The notes: generated from the sequence alone by a model not told the origin. Shown: positions 16,851-25,178, counted from the stretch's first letter. The stretch is 64,000 nucleotides of DNA from Archangium gephyra (GCA_003243425.1 QFQP01000032.1:1-64000); one strand, 5' to 3'. Program-made: numbers and translations.

Positions 16851-17942
16851 ATGCGCTACTGCGGTGTCCTGCTGCTGTTCCTCTCGGCGTGCGACAGCAC
16901 CATGAATGGCCCCGACGGAGGGGGCAGCTCGGCGGCGACGCTGCAACCGGGCAGCGCCGGCACCGGCCACCTCGCGTACCTGGTGGAAACGCAGAGCGGC
17001 CGCGAACTGGAGGTGGTGAACCTCACCACCGCGAAGGTGGAGTACCGCTCGGCCGAAGACGACGGCGAGGTCTCGCAGTTCTTCCTGTCGGCCGACGGCA
17101 CCACGGCGGCCTTCCGCACGGCGACCCGGCGCTGCGTGCGGGTCGCGCTGCCCTCGGGGACCACCAGCGACTGCGCGCCCGCCGGGCTGATGCTGATCTA
17201 CCTGAGCGGCATCTCGAACGACGGCGCGCGGGTGTCGTTCACGGCCGCGCGGGCCGACACCTTCCAGCCCACGCGGGTCATCGCAGAGGGCGGTCAGGTC
17301 ACCTTCCTCGCCGAGCCGCCCGACACCGACAGCTCGCAGGTGACCGGCGGCGGCGGCATCAGCCCCGACGGTGAGTACCTCTACGAGTTCCGGATTCCGA
17401 AGAACAACGGGGGGCTCAACCCGCCGCTCTCGTTGCTCAAGTACCCGCGCTCGGGCGGCGCCCCGTCGGTGGTGTTCGATGGGAGCGCCGGCGTGCTGGC
17501 CAGCAGCATCACCGACGTGACGCTGCAGCAGAACGAAGCGGGCACGCGGGGGCTGTTCACCTGCTTCGACGGCAGCCGGATGGTTCCTGCGGAGCGCCTG
17601 TCGACGTGCGCGGTGGACCTGCAGACGGGCGCGGTGACGCGGGTGCCCAACGCGGTGGGCTCGCTGTCGCTGGACGGCAGCAGGCTGGTGACCGTACCGC
17701 CCTTCGGCGAGGGCTACCGGGTGTACGAGTTCGGCAGCACCACGCCGTTGAACACCGTCACCCGGCCAGGTGGCGCGGTGGCGCTCTCGCCCGACGGCGC
17801 GCGGCTCGCGTTCCGGATGCGTGAAGACGACGCCTTCTACGTGGCGGCCACCATGCCGGTCAGCGGAGGCGCCGCGGTGCGCGTGCAGCGCGACGACTCG
17901 ATGACCCGCGCGGAGCCCGAGTACCTGCTCTGGAAGCGCTGA
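16851..17942 (+). CDS. Beta-propeller lipoprotein (WD40/TolB-like)
   Basis: ATG 16851 with AAGGAG upstream (16838-16843). The 363-residue product has a lipoprotein signal (LLLFLSAC, Cys14) and a short Gly/Ser linker. Repeats such as FFLSADGTTAAF, GISNDGARVSF, ISPDGEYLYEF, LSLDGSRLVT and LSPDGARLAF are PD40/TolB-type propeller strands. No enzymatic residues were seen. It is probably a surface or periplasmic binding protein. Confidence 0.7.
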   Translation: MRYCGVLLLFLSACDSTMNGPDGGGSSAATLQPGSAGTGHLAYLVETQSGRELEVVNLTTAKVEYRSAEDDGEVSQFFLSADGTTAAFRTATRRCVRVALPSGTTSDCAPAGLMLIYLSGISNDGARVSFTAARADTFQPTRVIAEGGQVTFLAEPPDTDSSQVTGGGGISPDGEYLYEFRIPKNNGGLNPPLSLLKYPRSGGAPSVVFDGSAGVLASSITDVTLQQNEAGTRGLFTCFDGSRMVPAERLSTCAVDLQTGAVTRVPNAVGSLSLDGSRLVTVPPFGEGYRVYEFGSTTPLNTVTRPGGAVALSPDGARLAFRMREDDAFYVAATMPVSGGAAVRVQRDDSMTRAEPEYLLWKR

Positions 17943-17952
17943 ACATCACTGA

Positions 17953-18055
17953 GGTCGTGGTCGCGGCCAGACGAGGTGGAACAACGACCAGAAGCGGGGC
18001 TGATGACGCCCCGCGGTGGATCAGCTTTCCCGTTGTGGCCACACACCTCGTCTGG
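17953..18055 (+). ncRNA. Nested-stem leader upstream of ATP synthase F0 genes
   Basis: Three complementary pairs are nested: CCAGACGAGGTG (17967-17978) with CACCTCGTCTGG (18044-18055), ACAACG (17981-17986) with CGTTGT (18031-18036), and GCGGGGC (17994-18000) with GCCCCGC (18008-18014). TGGTCG (17958-17963) can instead pair with CGACCA (17985-17990), which would break the middle stem. That gives two alternative folds. There is no U-tract, so a simple terminator is unlikely. The structure ends 14 bases before the likely TTG start at 18070. Confidence 0.45.
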
Positions 18056-18069
18056 TACGCGGCGCGCGC

Positions 18070-18330
18070 TTGAAGGGCCCCGACGAAAACGAAGGGTTGT
18101 CATCGCTCGCGAAAGCCGACCGCGCGGCAGCACCGTGGTTGCACGCGACGTGGCAATTCACCGGGTCGGTGGTGGTGGGCGTGGGTGGCGGCTGGGGCAT
18201 CGACAAGGGGTTGGGCAGTGCGCCGTGGGGTCTCATCATCGGCGGCGTGGTCGGCAGTGCGGTGGGGCTCTACGCCTTCATTCGCACCAGCAATCGGTTG
18301 TTGAACGCAGAGAAGAAGGACGGAAAGTGA
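18070..18330 (+). CDS. AtpZ/AtpI-family small F0 assembly protein
   Basis: Likely start TTG 18070 (LKGPDENEG), giving about 86 residues. A GTG at 18016 is in frame but would put coding sequence inside the structured leader. Two transmembrane segments (FTGSVVVGVGGGWGIDKGLG and APWGLIIGGVVGSAVGLYAF) show the Gly-rich AtpZ pattern with the conserved GWxxD-type loop. First gene of the F0 operon; its stop overlaps the next GTG by four bases. AtpZ-AtpI complexes help assemble the c-ring and may move divalent cations. Confidence 0.65.
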   Translation: MKGPDENEGLSSLAKADRAAAPWLHATWQFTGSVVVGVGGGWGIDKGLGSAPWGLIIGGVVGSAVGLYAFIRTSNRLLNAEKKDGK

Positions 18331-18722
18331 AGTCGCTCACCATCACGCTCCCGTTGGCCTTCGGCATCGGCGCTCTGTGCGCCGCCATGGTCTTCGTGTT
18401 CCCGATGGGCGACTCGCAGACGCCGTGGCTCATCGGCTCGCTGTTGTCGGCGGTGGTCGGTGGCCTGACGTTGACCGTGAAGTCGCTTCTGTCTGCTCCT
18501 GATTTGAAGGGCGCCGCGGCGTTGCGCGCGCTGCTCACCGCGCAGGGCCTGGCCTTCATGCTGCGGCTGATGGCGGTCGGCGTGGGCGCGTTCGCGATGC
18601 AGGCCAACGGCATGTCGCCGATGCCGTTCGTCATCTCCTTCTTCGTCGTCTCACTCGCTCAGCAGGTGCTCGAAACGAAGAGCCTGCTGTCGACGCACCC
18701 CACCAAGGTGTCTGCACCATGA
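18327..18722 (+). CDS. AtpI-like F0 membrane protein
   Basis: GTG 18327 overlaps the previous stop as GTGA, and its end overlaps the start of atpB by four bases. 131 residues with four hydrophobic segments (about 5-25, 33-52, 67-90 and 95-115). The length, topology and position between an AtpZ-like gene and atpB fit ATP synthase subunit I. Sequence conservation of this family is low, so the call rests mostly on context. Confidence 0.6.
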   Translation: MKSLTITLPLAFGIGALCAAMVFVFPMGDSQTPWLIGSLLSAVVGGLTLTVKSLLSAPDLKGAAALRALLTAQGLAFMLRLMAVGVGAFAMQANGMSPMPFVISFFVVSLAQQVLETKSLLSTHPTKVSAP

Positions 18723-19762
18723 AGCGCTTCGCTCTCGTCGTTCTCGCGCTGTTCTCGATCAACGCCTTCGCGTCGGACGGTCACGACACGCACGGCGACC
18801 CCAACGCGCCCGTCGACAAGAAGAAGGAGACGGCGGACTTCATTCTTCACCACGTCGCCGACGACACGGAGTTCGAGTACGAGATTCCGTTTCCTCCGTA
18901 CCACCTGCCGGCGATTCACATTGCCGACGCGTTCTCGTTCTTGAAGTTCGAGACCGTGCCGGGTGCTTGCGACGGTCACGCCACGGCGGCCTTCGCGAGC
19001 TTCCCTTCGCTCGAGAAGTTCATTCACGGTTGCTACGACCTGCGCCCCACCAAGGCGATCCTGATGATGTGGACGGCCTGCGCGGTGTTGCTGGCGCTGT
19101 TCCTCATCGGCAGCAAGCGTGACCAGAACGGCGTGCCGCGCGGCACCCTGTCGCACTCGCTGGAAGCCATCGCGCTGTTCGTTCGCGACGAGATCGCGAC
19201 GCCCAACCTCGGCAAGGCCGAAGCGCCCCGCTACACGCCGTACCTGCTGTCGTTGTTCTTCTTCATTCTGGCCATCAACTGGCTGGGCCTCTTCCCCGGC
19301 ATGTTCACCGGCACGGGCGTCATCACGGTGACGGCGGCGCTGGCGGTGACCTCGTTCATCTTCACGCAGATCGCCGGCATTCGTGCCGCGGGCCTCGGCG
19401 GCTACCTCGCGCACCTGACGGGCGGCGTGCCCGCGTTCCTGTGGCCGGTGATGATTCCGGTCGAAGTGCTGGGCCTGTTCACCAAGCCCTTCGCGCTGCT
19501 GGTTCGTCTGTTCGCCAACATGCTGGGCGGCCACATGGTCGTCTTCTTCCTGCTCTCGCTCATCTTCGTGTGGCACCCGGGCGCGGCCGCCATCTCGCTG
19601 CCGCTGACCATCGCCATCTTCTGCCTCGAGATCTTCGTCGGCATTCTGCAGGCGTACCTGTTCACGCTGCTGACGGCGCTCTTCATCGGCCAGGGCGTGG
19701 CGATGGGTCACCACGGCCACGACGACCACGGTCACGAAGCGCACGGCGACGCGCACCACTGA
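18719..19762 (+). CDS. atpB: ATP synthase F0 subunit a
   Basis: 347 residues, longer than the usual 230-280. A cleavable-type signal (to about residue 18, NAFAS) and a long charged periplasmic stretch precede the first core helix. The proton-channel arginine is Arg263 in LLVRLFANMLGGH. Five or six core helices follow the order of subunit a, ending FTLLTALFIGQGVAMG. The C-terminus is His-rich (GHHGHDDHGHEAHGDAHH), an unusual tail that could bind metal. It is translationally coupled to the gene upstream. Confidence 0.95.
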   Translation: MKRFALVVLALFSINAFASDGHDTHGDPNAPVDKKKETADFILHHVADDTEFEYEIPFPPYHLPAIHIADAFSFLKFETVPGACDGHATAAFASFPSLEKFIHGCYDLRPTKAILMMWTACAVLLALFLIGSKRDQNGVPRGTLSHSLEAIALFVRDEIATPNLGKAEAPRYTPYLLSLFFFILAINWLGLFPGMFTGTGVITVTAALAVTSFIFTQIAGIRAAGLGGYLAHLTGGVPAFLWPVMIPVEVLGLFTKPFALLVRLFANMLGGHMVVFFLLSLIFVWHPGAAAISLPLTIAIFCLEIFVGILQAYLFTLLTALFIGQGVAMGHHGHDDHGHEAHGDAHH

Positions 19763-19876
19763 GTTTTCAAGGAACCCAGGCGGGCGAGGTCAGCCCGTGT
19801 GGAGGTAGTCACTGAAGGGACAGTTCAACGGCTCCCCCGAGAAGCGGGCCACACGTCACGAAAGCTGGAAAAACAA

Positions 19877-20110
19877 ATGAACCTCACGTCTGCAATGCTC
19901 GCGTACCTCGGCGCCGGTCTCGGCGCTGGTCTTGCCATCATCGGCGCCGCCAACGGCATCGGTAAGCTCGCCGCCTCGGCCATGGACGGCATCGCCCGCC
20001 AGCCGTCGGCCGCCGGCGACATCCGCGGTGGCATGATCGTCGCCGCCGGTCTCATCGAAGGCGCGACGTTCTTCGCCCTCGTGATCTGCATCCTCCTGGC
20101 GCTCAAGTAA
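19877..20110 (+). CDS. atpE: ATP synthase F0 subunit c
   Basis: 77 residues from ATG 19877 (MNLTSAMLAYL); a longer open frame from 19799 has no support. Two transmembrane helices flank the polar loop GIARQP. The ion-binding carboxylate is Glu61 in AAGLIEGATFFAL. It is followed by Gly rather than Ser/Thr, and helix 1 lacks the Gln of sodium-binding c-rings, so this ring is probably proton-coupled. Confidence 0.95.
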   Translation: MNLTSAMLAYLGAGLGAGLAIIGAANGIGKLAASAMDGIARQPSAAGDIRGGMIVAAGLIEGATFFALVICILLALK

Positions 20111-20125
20111 TTGCCAGTCACCTTT

Positions 20126-20149
20126 CCCTCTCCCCGCGCGGGGAGAGGG
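20126..20149. repeat. REP-like 24 bp perfect palindrome between atpE and atpF
   Basis: Ten-base arms CCCTCTCCCC and GGGGAGAGGG around GCGC, followed by TCAGGGTGAAG. The arms and the TCAGGGTGA flank resemble a dispersed intergenic palindrome known from many proteobacterial genomes. In mRNA it would form a very stable hairpin between subunits c and b, useful for keeping c transcripts in excess. Confidence 0.6.
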
Positions 20150-20210
20150 TCAGGGTGAAGCGCCCAACCGTTTCAAAACGTCACACCGCCACACCAACGA
20201 GACGCACCTC

Positions 20211-20741
20211 ATGAACTTCCTTCTGCTGGCCAACAACGCCTTCACCGACGTGAAGCCGGGCCTCATCATCTGGACGTGGATCACCTTCATCATCGTGGCC
20301 ATCATCCTGCGGAAGTTCGCGTGGGGCCCGTTGCTCTCGGCCGTCGAGGGCCGTGAAAAGAACATCACCAACGCCATCGAGAGCGCCAAGCGTGAGCGCG
20401 CCGAGGCCGAGAAGCTTCTCGCGGAGCAGAAGACGGCCATCGCCGCCGCCCGCCAGGAAGCCGCCGACGCGGTTCGCAAGACCCAGGCCGACATGGAGAA
20501 GTTCCGCGAGGAGCTGATGAGCAAGGCCCGCAAGGAAGCCGACTCGCTCAAGGACGACGCCACGCGCGCCATCGCCGAAGAGCGCACCCGCGCCATCGCC
20601 GAGATCAAGGGCGAGGCCGTGAAGCTCAGCATCGCCATCGCCGAGAAGTTGCTGTCGGAGAAGCTCGACGACGCCAAGCACCAGCAGCTCGCGCAGCAGT
20701 TCGTGACCGACCTCGGCAAGAAGCAGACGCCGGTCGCGTAA
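20211..20741 (+). CDS. atpF: ATP synthase F0 subunit b
   Basis: 176 residues. One transmembrane helix (about 16-35, ending ILRKFAWGPLL) is followed by a long charged coiled coil (GREKNITNAIESAKRERAEAEKLL onward), the peripheral stalk. Length is slightly above the E. coli protein (156). A terminator follows, so the F1 genes (delta, alpha, gamma, beta, epsilon) must lie elsewhere in the genome. Confidence 0.95.
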   Translation: MNFLLLANNAFTDVKPGLIIWTWITFIIVAIILRKFAWGPLLSAVEGREKNITNAIESAKRERAEAEKLLAEQKTAIAAARQEAADAVRKTQADMEKFREELMSKARKEADSLKDDATRAIAEERTRAIAEIKGEAVKLSIAIAEKLLSEKLDDAKHQQLAQQFVTDLGKKQTPVA

Positions 20742-20769
20742 AGGTCGCGAAAGCAACGCAGGTGAAAGC

Positions 20770-20805
20770 GGCGTGCTCCTTCAGGGGGCGCGCCGTTTTG
20801 CTTTT
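20770..20805 (+). terminator. Intrinsic terminator after atpF
   Basis: Ten-base-pair stem GGCGTGCTCC (20770-20779) with GGGGCGCGCC (20785-20794), two G-U pairs, loop TTCAG, then GTTTTGCTTTT. Confidence 0.75.
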
Positions 20806-20876
20806 CAGGCGACGTAAAAGCGTTTTGCACGGGCGGCGAAATACCGGGCGGTGACCCGCTTCGATGATCCACGACC

Positions 20877-21503
20877 ATGACCGTTCGCCTTGGAAGCCGT
20901 GGAGCGGAAGTCCGTACCCTGCAGGCCGAGCTGAAGGCCGCTGGTGTCCTGAGCGGCAAGGTCGACGGCATCTTCGGCCGCCAGACCCTGGCCGCGGTGA
21001 AGAAGTTCCAGGCGAAGAACCGGCTCGTGCAAGACGGCGTCGCCGGGCCGCGCACGTTCGCGAAGCTGCGCGCCGACGGCAAAGCGCCCGCGAGCAACGT
21101 GTCGAAGGCGCCGGTGGGTACGCTCACCACGGGCTACGTCAACGGCCGCGCCAAGAGCTTCCGCGTGGCGAGCATCGGCAACGGCAAGAAGCTGCGTGCC
21201 GACGCCGCTGCGCAGTTCAACAAGATGAAGGCCGCGGCCCGTCGCGCCGGGGTGTCGCTCTCGCCGAACTCCGGCTTCCGCACCATGGCCGAGCAGAAGC
21301 GCCTCTACGCGCTCTACAAAGCCGGTCGCGGCAACCTCGCGGCGAAGCCCGGCTACAGCAACCACCAGGGCGGCGTGTCGGTCGACATCCAGACCGGCGG
21401 CTACTCGAGCAAGACCTACAAGTGGCTGGCGAAGAACGCGCGGCAGTACGGCTTCGTCAACGACGTGCGCGGCGAGCCGTGGCACTGGACGTACAAGCGC
21501 TGA
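20877..21503 (+). CDS. Peptidoglycan-binding D-Ala-D-Ala carboxypeptidase (VanY-type, M15)
   Basis: 208 residues. Residues 1-65 are a PG_binding_1 domain (LGSRGAEVRTLQAEL, GKVDGIFGRQTLAAVKKFQ). Residues 95-208 are a LAS/M15B peptidase: SGFRTMAEQKRLY, then the zinc ligands His163 (SNHQGG) and Asp170 (VSVDI), and EPWHW with catalytic Glu200 and His203. No signal peptide is visible, so the export route is unclear. It would trim stem peptides of peptidoglycan. A multi-PG-binding protein encoded at 31942 has a related first domain. Confidence 0.9.
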   Translation: MTVRLGSRGAEVRTLQAELKAAGVLSGKVDGIFGRQTLAAVKKFQAKNRLVQDGVAGPRTFAKLRADGKAPASNVSKAPVGTLTTGYVNGRAKSFRVASIGNGKKLRADAAAQFNKMKAAARRAGVSLSPNSGFRTMAEQKRLYALYKAGRGNLAAKPGYSNHQGGVSVDIQTGGYSSKTYKWLAKNARQYGFVNDVRGEPWHWTYKR

Positions 21504-21570
21504 GCTCCCGGCGTGGCCGGTGAGGGGTGACACGGAATCTGTCGACCCGACGCGCTGCTAACGTGGCGCT

Positions 21571-23283
21571 GTGAGTGACAGCGACAGCGAGTCGGACCTC
21601 GGCGCGACGGTCACCCCCGACGCGCCGCGCCTCGAGTCGGGCGACGAGGCGCTACCGGTCGCCGCAGCCGATCGCTACGTCATCGAACGTGAGCTCGGCG
21701 CGGGTGGGCAGGCCATCGTGTTCGCGGCGCGTGATTCAGCGCTGAACCGTGAGGTCGCGCTCAAGACCGCGCGGAAGCGAGGGGCGGAGGCCGGCAGCTT
21801 CGTGCGCGAGGCGCGCATCACCGGCCAGCTCGAGCACCCCGGCATCGTTCCCGTGCACGAGCTGGGGCGCACCTCGCAGGGCGAGCTCTACTGCACGCAG
21901 AAGCTGGTTCGCGGCCGCACCTTCCGCGCTGCGCTCGACGCGGCGACTTCGCTCGAGGCGCGGCTCAAGCTGCTGCCGCACTTCATCAATGTCTGCCACG
22001 CGGTGGCCTACGCGCACTCGCGCGGCGTGGTGCACCGCGACTTGAAGCCCGAGAACGTGATGCTCGGCGAGTTCGGCGAGACGGTGGTGCTCGACTGGGG
22101 CGTCGCGCGCGTGCTCGGGACCCCCGAAGAGAGTCACCCGGAGCTGTCGTCGGCGACGGAATCGGCGACCGGCTCTCAGAGCGGCAAGGCGCTCGAGGGT
22201 GTCATCTCGGGGGTCACGCAGCAGGGCTCGGTCATCGGCACGCCGCTGTACATGTCGCCTGAGCAGGCGCGCGGCGAGAACGCGAAGGTCGACGCGCGCA
22301 GCGACGTGTGGAGCCTGGGCGTGATGCTGCATGAGCTGCTGGCGTTCACGAGGCCGTTCGAAAACAAAGACGGCCGCGCCCTGCTCGCCGAGGTGTCGCG
22401 TGGGCACGTGCGGCCGCTGCGTGAAGTCGCCAACGACGTGCCTCCTGAGTTGTGCGCGATCGTCGACCAGGCGCTCCGGGCTCACCAGTCGGAGCGTCTC
22501 GGAGACGCCCGCGCGCTCGCCACGCAGCTGTCGGACTTTCTGGCCGGCAAACGCGTGGCGGCCTACCAGTACACGTCGTGGGAGCTGCTCAAGCGCTTCA
22601 TCGCGGCCAACAAGTCGGTGACGCTGGTGTCGCTCGCGGCGCTCCTCGCGCTCGGCGTGTCCGAGATCTACGCGTGGCGGTTGGTGGGGCAACGCGACGA
22701 CGCGCTCGAGGAATCACGCACCCATCTCTCGGCGGCGCTGCGTGAACAGGCGCATGGCGCCGAGCTGGTTCACGACTGGAACGGCGCTGCGATGGCGTGG
22801 AGCGCCGCGGCCGACGCGGGAACGCCCGGCGCAGAGCTCGCGGTGCGGGTGCTCTCGAAGTGGGTGACGCCGGCGCTGACGCTGCCCGGGGAAATGCCGG
22901 TGCACGCGAGCCGCGGTGGCGCCTACGACGTCGAGAGCGGCGTGGCGCTGTTGTCCGCGCCCTCGCGCGGCCTGTTCCTGCTCGAGGGTGACGACACGTG
23001 GCACCTGGTAGAGAACACGACGGATCCCGACAAGCGCTCGCAGCCCGCGGCGATCTCCACGGGCGGTCGCGCACGTGCGTGGAAGGCCGGCGTCGTTCAT
23101 CTGCGCGTCGACGGCGCCGACACGACGCTGCCCGGCACCGGCGCGGCGACGGCGCTCACCTTCTCGGACGACGGCGCGGTGCTGGCCGTGGCCACGCCCA
23201 CGGGCGTGCTCCGCTTCTCGAGTGCAGGCGACGCGCGCGACGTGCTGACGCCCGCCCCCGAGCAGCCGACGCCATCGCCATGA
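21571..23283 (+). CDS. Ser/Thr protein kinase with TM helix and truncated WD40 region
   Basis: 570 residues from GTG 21571. Kinase domain, residues 36-320: GAGGQAIVF glycine loop, Lys65 in VALK, HRDLKPEN (155-162), and DWG (175-177) in place of DFG, a common variant in this phylum. One transmembrane helix at about 349-371, then a helical segment and the first propeller strands (ATALTFSDDGAVLAVATPTG). The frame stops at 23283 in the middle of a propeller blade, which continues one frame back in the next reading frame. So this is either the N-terminal part of a frameshifted gene or a separately stopped protein. Confidence 0.8.
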   Translation: MSDSDSESDLGATVTPDAPRLESGDEALPVAAADRYVIERELGAGGQAIVFAARDSALNREVALKTARKRGAEAGSFVREARITGQLEHPGIVPVHELGRTSQGELYCTQKLVRGRTFRAALDAATSLEARLKLLPHFINVCHAVAYAHSRGVVHRDLKPENVMLGEFGETVVLDWGVARVLGTPEESHPELSSATESATGSQSGKALEGVISGVTQQGSVIGTPLYMSPEQARGENAKVDARSDVWSLGVMLHELLAFTRPFENKDGRALLAEVSRGHVRPLREVANDVPPELCAIVDQALRAHQSERLGDARALATQLSDFLAGKRVAAYQYTSWELLKRFIAANKSVTLVSLAALLALGVSEIYAWRLVGQRDDALEESRTHLSAALREQAHGAELVHDWNGAAMAWSAAADAGTPGAELAVRVLSKWVTPALTLPGEMPVHASRGGAYDVESGVALLSAPSRGLFLLEGDDTWHLVENTTDPDKRSQPAAISTGGRARAWKAGVVHLRVDGADTTLPGTGAATALTFSDDGAVLAVATPTGVLRFSSAGDARDVLTPAPEQPTPSP

Positions 23284-24563
23284 ATCGCAACGGCACCGCG
23301 GTGGCCATCGCCGGCCGTGACGGCTCGTTGCGGTGGTGGTCGCGCGACGGCGCCCTGCACTCACCCGCGGTGCCCGGCCGCGCGTACACCGCGCTCGCCT
23401 TCTCCGACGATGCGTCGCAGCTCTTCGCGGCCGATGCCGAGAGCCACATTCAGGTGCTCGACGCGAGGACCGGCGCGCTGCTGCGCACGCTCGACGGTCA
23501 CGACTACCGCGTGAACGCGCTGGCCCTGTCGCCCGACGGAACGATGCTGGCCTCTGCGTCCATCGACCGCTCGGCAGTGCTGTGGGACCTCGGCACGTGG
23601 AACCCGCTCACGCGACTCCGGCCCGACGGTGACGAACTGCGCGCGCTGTCGTTCTCGCTCGACGGCTCGAAGCTGGGTGCGCTCGACCGTGATGGCCGCC
23701 GTCACGTGTGGACGCTCACGCCGCTCGCTGCGCATCGGCAACTGGCGATGCTCGACAAGTCCACCGTTCGTGGGCTCGCGCTCGAGTTGCAGTCTGGAGG
23801 CCTGTGGGCGCGCACCACCAACGGCCTCGCGCTCATTCGCAACGGCGGCGCGGTGGAGTGGAAGGTCGAAGCCGGAAAGCCCAACGACATGCTCCCCACA
23901 CCGCGCGGACTGCTGGTCGCGCAGCCTGGCCGCATCGACCTGCACGCACCCGAGAACGGTGAGGTCATCGCCACGGCGACCCCGTGCGCAGCCACCGTGT
24001 GGGCGCTCGCGCAGGCGGCCGCTTCAGACGTGCTGTGGGTGGGCTGTGGCTCCGACGTACTCGCGCTCGACGCCACCACCCTCGAGAAGCGCAGCGAGGT
24101 GATTCATGCGCGAGCAGCGGTGAAGCGGCTCGAGCTCTCTCCCGATGGTTCGCGGCTGCTGTGGAGCGCCGAGAATGGAGACGGCGCGCTGGTCTCGCTT
24201 CCGTCGCTGCACGAAGAAGAGAAATGGCAGGGCCGGCCGCTGCAGACGGTGGCGTTCTCGCCCGACGGCAAGGTGCTGGTGACGAGCGGCGACGACGGGC
24301 TGACGGTGCGCAGCGCTGCGACCGGCGCTGAGCTCCGCAAGCTGACCGCTGACGATCTGCGGGCGCGGCAGGTGGGCTTCGCAGACGAGGGCCGCACGTT
24401 GTGGGCGGCGGGCTTCGAAGGGCTGACGGTGTGGAGGCTCGACTCGGGCGTGCGCGTGATGGAGCTCCCCGGGCTCTACGAGGAGCTCACCGCCGCCGTG
24501 GCGACGCCGACCGGCCTGCTCGCGGTCGATGGCACCGGGCGGGTGTTCAGCTTCGAGCTCTGA
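23280..24563 (+). CDS. WD40 propeller, continuation of the upstream kinase gene
   Basis: The ATG at 23280 overlaps the kinase stop as ATGA. The protein is a run of WD40/quinoprotein-like blades (VNALALSPDGTMLASASIDRS, LSFSLDGSKLGALDRDGR, VAFSPDGKVLVTSGDDGL). Reading one base back from the kinase frame near 23264-23269 joins PEQP to DAIAMNRNGTAVAIAGRDG and restores a normal blade. So the ancestral gene very probably encoded one kinase-propeller protein. It is listed separately because the ATGA junction could still permit translation. Confidence 0.7.
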   Translation: MNRNGTAVAIAGRDGSLRWWSRDGALHSPAVPGRAYTALAFSDDASQLFAADAESHIQVLDARTGALLRTLDGHDYRVNALALSPDGTMLASASIDRSAVLWDLGTWNPLTRLRPDGDELRALSFSLDGSKLGALDRDGRRHVWTLTPLAAHRQLAMLDKSTVRGLALELQSGGLWARTTNGLALIRNGGAVEWKVEAGKPNDMLPTPRGLLVAQPGRIDLHAPENGEVIATATPCAATVWALAQAAASDVLWVGCGSDVLALDATTLEKRSEVIHARAAVKRLELSPDGSRLLWSAENGDGALVSLPSLHEEEKWQGRPLQTVAFSPDGKVLVTSGDDGLTVRSAATGAELRKLTADDLRARQVGFADEGRTLWAAGFEGLTVWRLDSGVRVMELPGLYEELTAAVATPTGLLAVDGTGRVFSFEL

Positions 24564-24743
24564 TCAGCTCGGTACCAGACCAATCGCGGCGCGGCCGTGC
24601 TCGTCCTTGCAGGCGCGTTCGAGCGCGCCGATGAAGTGGCCGGGCCGGTCACCCCCGTTCACCCGGCGCACTCGACGGCCCGGCCCGGTTACCGGAGCCA
24701 CACGGGTGTGCACGACGGCGCCGCGATTCCTACGGAACGCGGC
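24564..24743. other. Intergenic stretch with protein-like antisense frame
   Basis: 180 bp between two plus-strand genes. On the minus strand a frame ending TGA at 24566-24564 is open through the whole gap into the next gene. It reads like protein near its end (GDRPGHFIGALERACKDE, then HGRAAIGLVPS), but I found no convincing start or ribosome site. It may be a conserved element or a gene remnant. I name no family. Confidence 0.3.
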
Positions 24744-25178
24744 ATGAGTCTCGCCCTCGTTCTTGCCCTGTCCTTGAGCAGCACCGGTTCAACATCGCCG
24801 CTGGAGCCGTCGCTCTACGAGTCACATCTCTCGGTTCCGCAGGGAGCGCTCGTCGAGAGCCTGAAGAGCGGCCCCGGTCAGCAGCTGGCGCACGGCGTTC
24901 GGCTGGTGGTCGGCGGCTCGATTCTCGGCACCGTCGGTGCGGTAGGCATCGTCGGTGGGCTGTTGTTGCTCAGCAACGCCGCCATCAGCGACGGCTCGGA
25001 GCGCACGGTGTCGACGGTGCTGGGGTGGACGTTCCTCGGCGCCGGCGCGTTGTTCGCGGTCATCGGCGTGCCGCTGGTGATTGCGGGCGTCATCACCATG
25101 GCGACGTCGCCGCTGGCGCGCAGAGATCGCGTGGCGCTGACGGTGAGCCGGAACGGAAACCTCGCGGTCACGTTCTGA
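24744..25178 (+). CDS. Hypothetical two-helix membrane protein
   Basis: 144 residues from ATG 24744. The N-terminus looks like a signal peptide (MSLALVLALSLSSTG). Two strong hydrophobic segments (about 52-75, GGSILGTVGAVGIVGGLLLL, and 88-113) are separated by a short polar loop, and a short C-terminal strand (VALTVSRNGNLAVTF) follows. Small proteins with this plan are frequent in myxobacteria. No function recognised. Confidence 0.6.
   Translation: MSLALVLALSLSSTGSTSPLEPSLYESHLSVPQGALVESLKSGPGQQLAHGVRLVVGGSILGTVGAVGIVGGLLLLSNAAISDGSERTVSTVLGWTFLGAGALFAVIGVPLVIAGVITMATSPLARRDRVALTVSRNGNLAVTF

Noticed and set aside
18659..19759. Minus-strand frame of 366 codons opposite atpB
   Set aside because: Shadow of a well-conserved ATP synthase subunit; no start signal and skewed composition.
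23255..23283. Programmed -1 frameshift in the kinase gene
   Set aside because: The run GCCCCCGAG does not fit a slippery X-XXY-YYZ heptamer in the zero frame, and three other genes nearby show the same one-base loss.
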